From Candidatus Woesearchaeota archaeon (GTDB taxonomy: Archaea > Nanobdellota > Nanobdellia > Woesearchaeales > UBA525), in the NCBI GenBank assembly GCA_018221245.1, contig JAAOYH010000027.1:1-39005 (forward strand): a stretch of DNA of 39,005 bases, in the 5' to 3' direction. Positions 38,630 to 39,005 of the stretch are shown here, piece after piece. The translations under genes and the position numbers were made by a program. Every line of letters starts with the position of its first letter. Position 1 is the stretch's first letter. Under the pieces are notes generated by a model that saw only the letters and a list, made by a program, of their open reading frames with translations, had not been told where the DNA came from and searched no databases.

Positions 38630-39005
38630 AATAAAATACAGACTGTTGGTAGCAGCGGGCTGAAACGGTCGTTGCCTTCCGTCTTACACCCCTGCCCCAT
38701 CAAACCGATCTTCTATCGGTGTCCTAATGTCTCTTTTCGAGGTGGGCTTCGCACTTAGATGCATTCAGTGCTTATCCCTTCACGCGTAGCTGCCCGGCGT
38801 GCCTTATCAGACAACCGGTCGACCAGAGGCGTGGGGTCATCGTTCCTCTCGTACTAAATGATCCTTCCCCTCAGACAATAAACAGGTCCAGTAGATATCA
38901 TACCAACTGCCTCGCAGCGTTGTGAACCCAGCTCACGATCCCTTTTAATGGGTGAACACCCCCACCCTTGGCCGCTTCTGCACGGCCAGGATAGGAAGAG
39001 CCGAC
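38630..39005 (-). rRNA. rrl: 23S ribosomal RNA, 3' part
   Basis: Read on the minus strand it contains the sarcin-ricin loop AGTACGAGAGGAA (38843-38855), then AGTGCGAAGCCCACC with the GAAGGGATAAGCACTGAATGC stretch, all near the 3' end of 23S rRNA. The sequence GGAACGATGACCCC after the loop is of archaeal style. The 3' end is estimated at about 38630, just before a T-rich run (TATTTTATTTTTTTCC read leftward) that may end transcription. The gene continues beyond the right edge. Confidence 0.95.

Noticed and set aside
1..39005. CRISPR array, insertion sequence or integrase gene
   Set aside because: No regularly spaced repeats and no transposase, integrase or Cas protein was seen on either strand.

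Overview
The window is chromosomal DNA from an archaeon. Transcription factor B, an archaeal RNA polymerase subunit K, the exosome set Rrp4/Rrp41/Rrp42 with SBDS and proteasome alpha, Alba, ribosomal protein eS17, an archaeal-type ProRS ending in tyrosine and an archaeal-style 23S rRNA all point the same way. Genes are tightly packed: neighbours on one strand often share an ATGA, and convergent genes overlap at their 3' ends. Most first genes have a TATA-like box centred about 25-30 nt before the start codon, so largely leaderless transcripts; genes inside operons more often carry a Shine-Dalgarno. Many small orphan proteins and very compact spacing suggest a DPANN-type lineage, but that is inference and no species can be named.

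Layout. 1-6.9 kb: end of an unknown gene, a split NAD(P)H-hydrate repair pair (epimerase and dehydratase), a CBS-pair protein, a tandem nucleotidyltransferase-like protein, a double zinc-ribbon protein and several orphans. 6.9-7.3 kb: the longest non-coding stretch, with a candidate structured RNA ending in a T tract. 7.3-14.4 kb: a small winged-helix regulator, a DHH-like protein, TFB, a pilin-like/membrane pair, then the operon HEMK2-type methyltransferase - COG2112 kinase - O6-alkylguanine methyltransferase - degenerate GDPD, a HhH-GPD glycosylase and a conserved winged-helix protein. 14.4-20.2 kb: IleRS, a zinc-finger basic protein, a tail-to-tail RHH/PIN pair, DUF357, and a zincin-type protease.

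20.2-22.2 kb is an accessory islet: a decayed DinD/Bro-N gene (amber codon plus apparent internal deletion) between 13-bp repeats that resemble a tRNA 3' end, an AbiE-like winged-helix/nucleotidyltransferase pair, and tRNA-Val(CAC). 22.3-26.4 kb encodes two exported proteins, a Gly-rich lipoprotein-like protein with a defaced zincin motif and a 1006-aa cysteine-rich protein. 26.4-36 kb is information processing on the minus strand: ProRS, RpoK, the exosome superoperon (RNase P Pop5-like, PsmA, SBDS, Rrp4, Rrp41, Rrp42), a class II LysRS, and eS17-Alba. 36.1-38.5 kb holds two paralogous lipoproteins with TIKI/TraB-like motifs. The right end is the 3' part of 23S rRNA on the minus strand.

The most unusual items are the islet with its repeat-flanked pseudogene, the tandem nucleotidyltransferase whose two domains have lost complementary catalytic acids, the candidate RNA at about 6965-7124, the convergent RHH/PIN pair, the pseudo-zincin lipoprotein and the duplicated TIKI-like lipoproteins.
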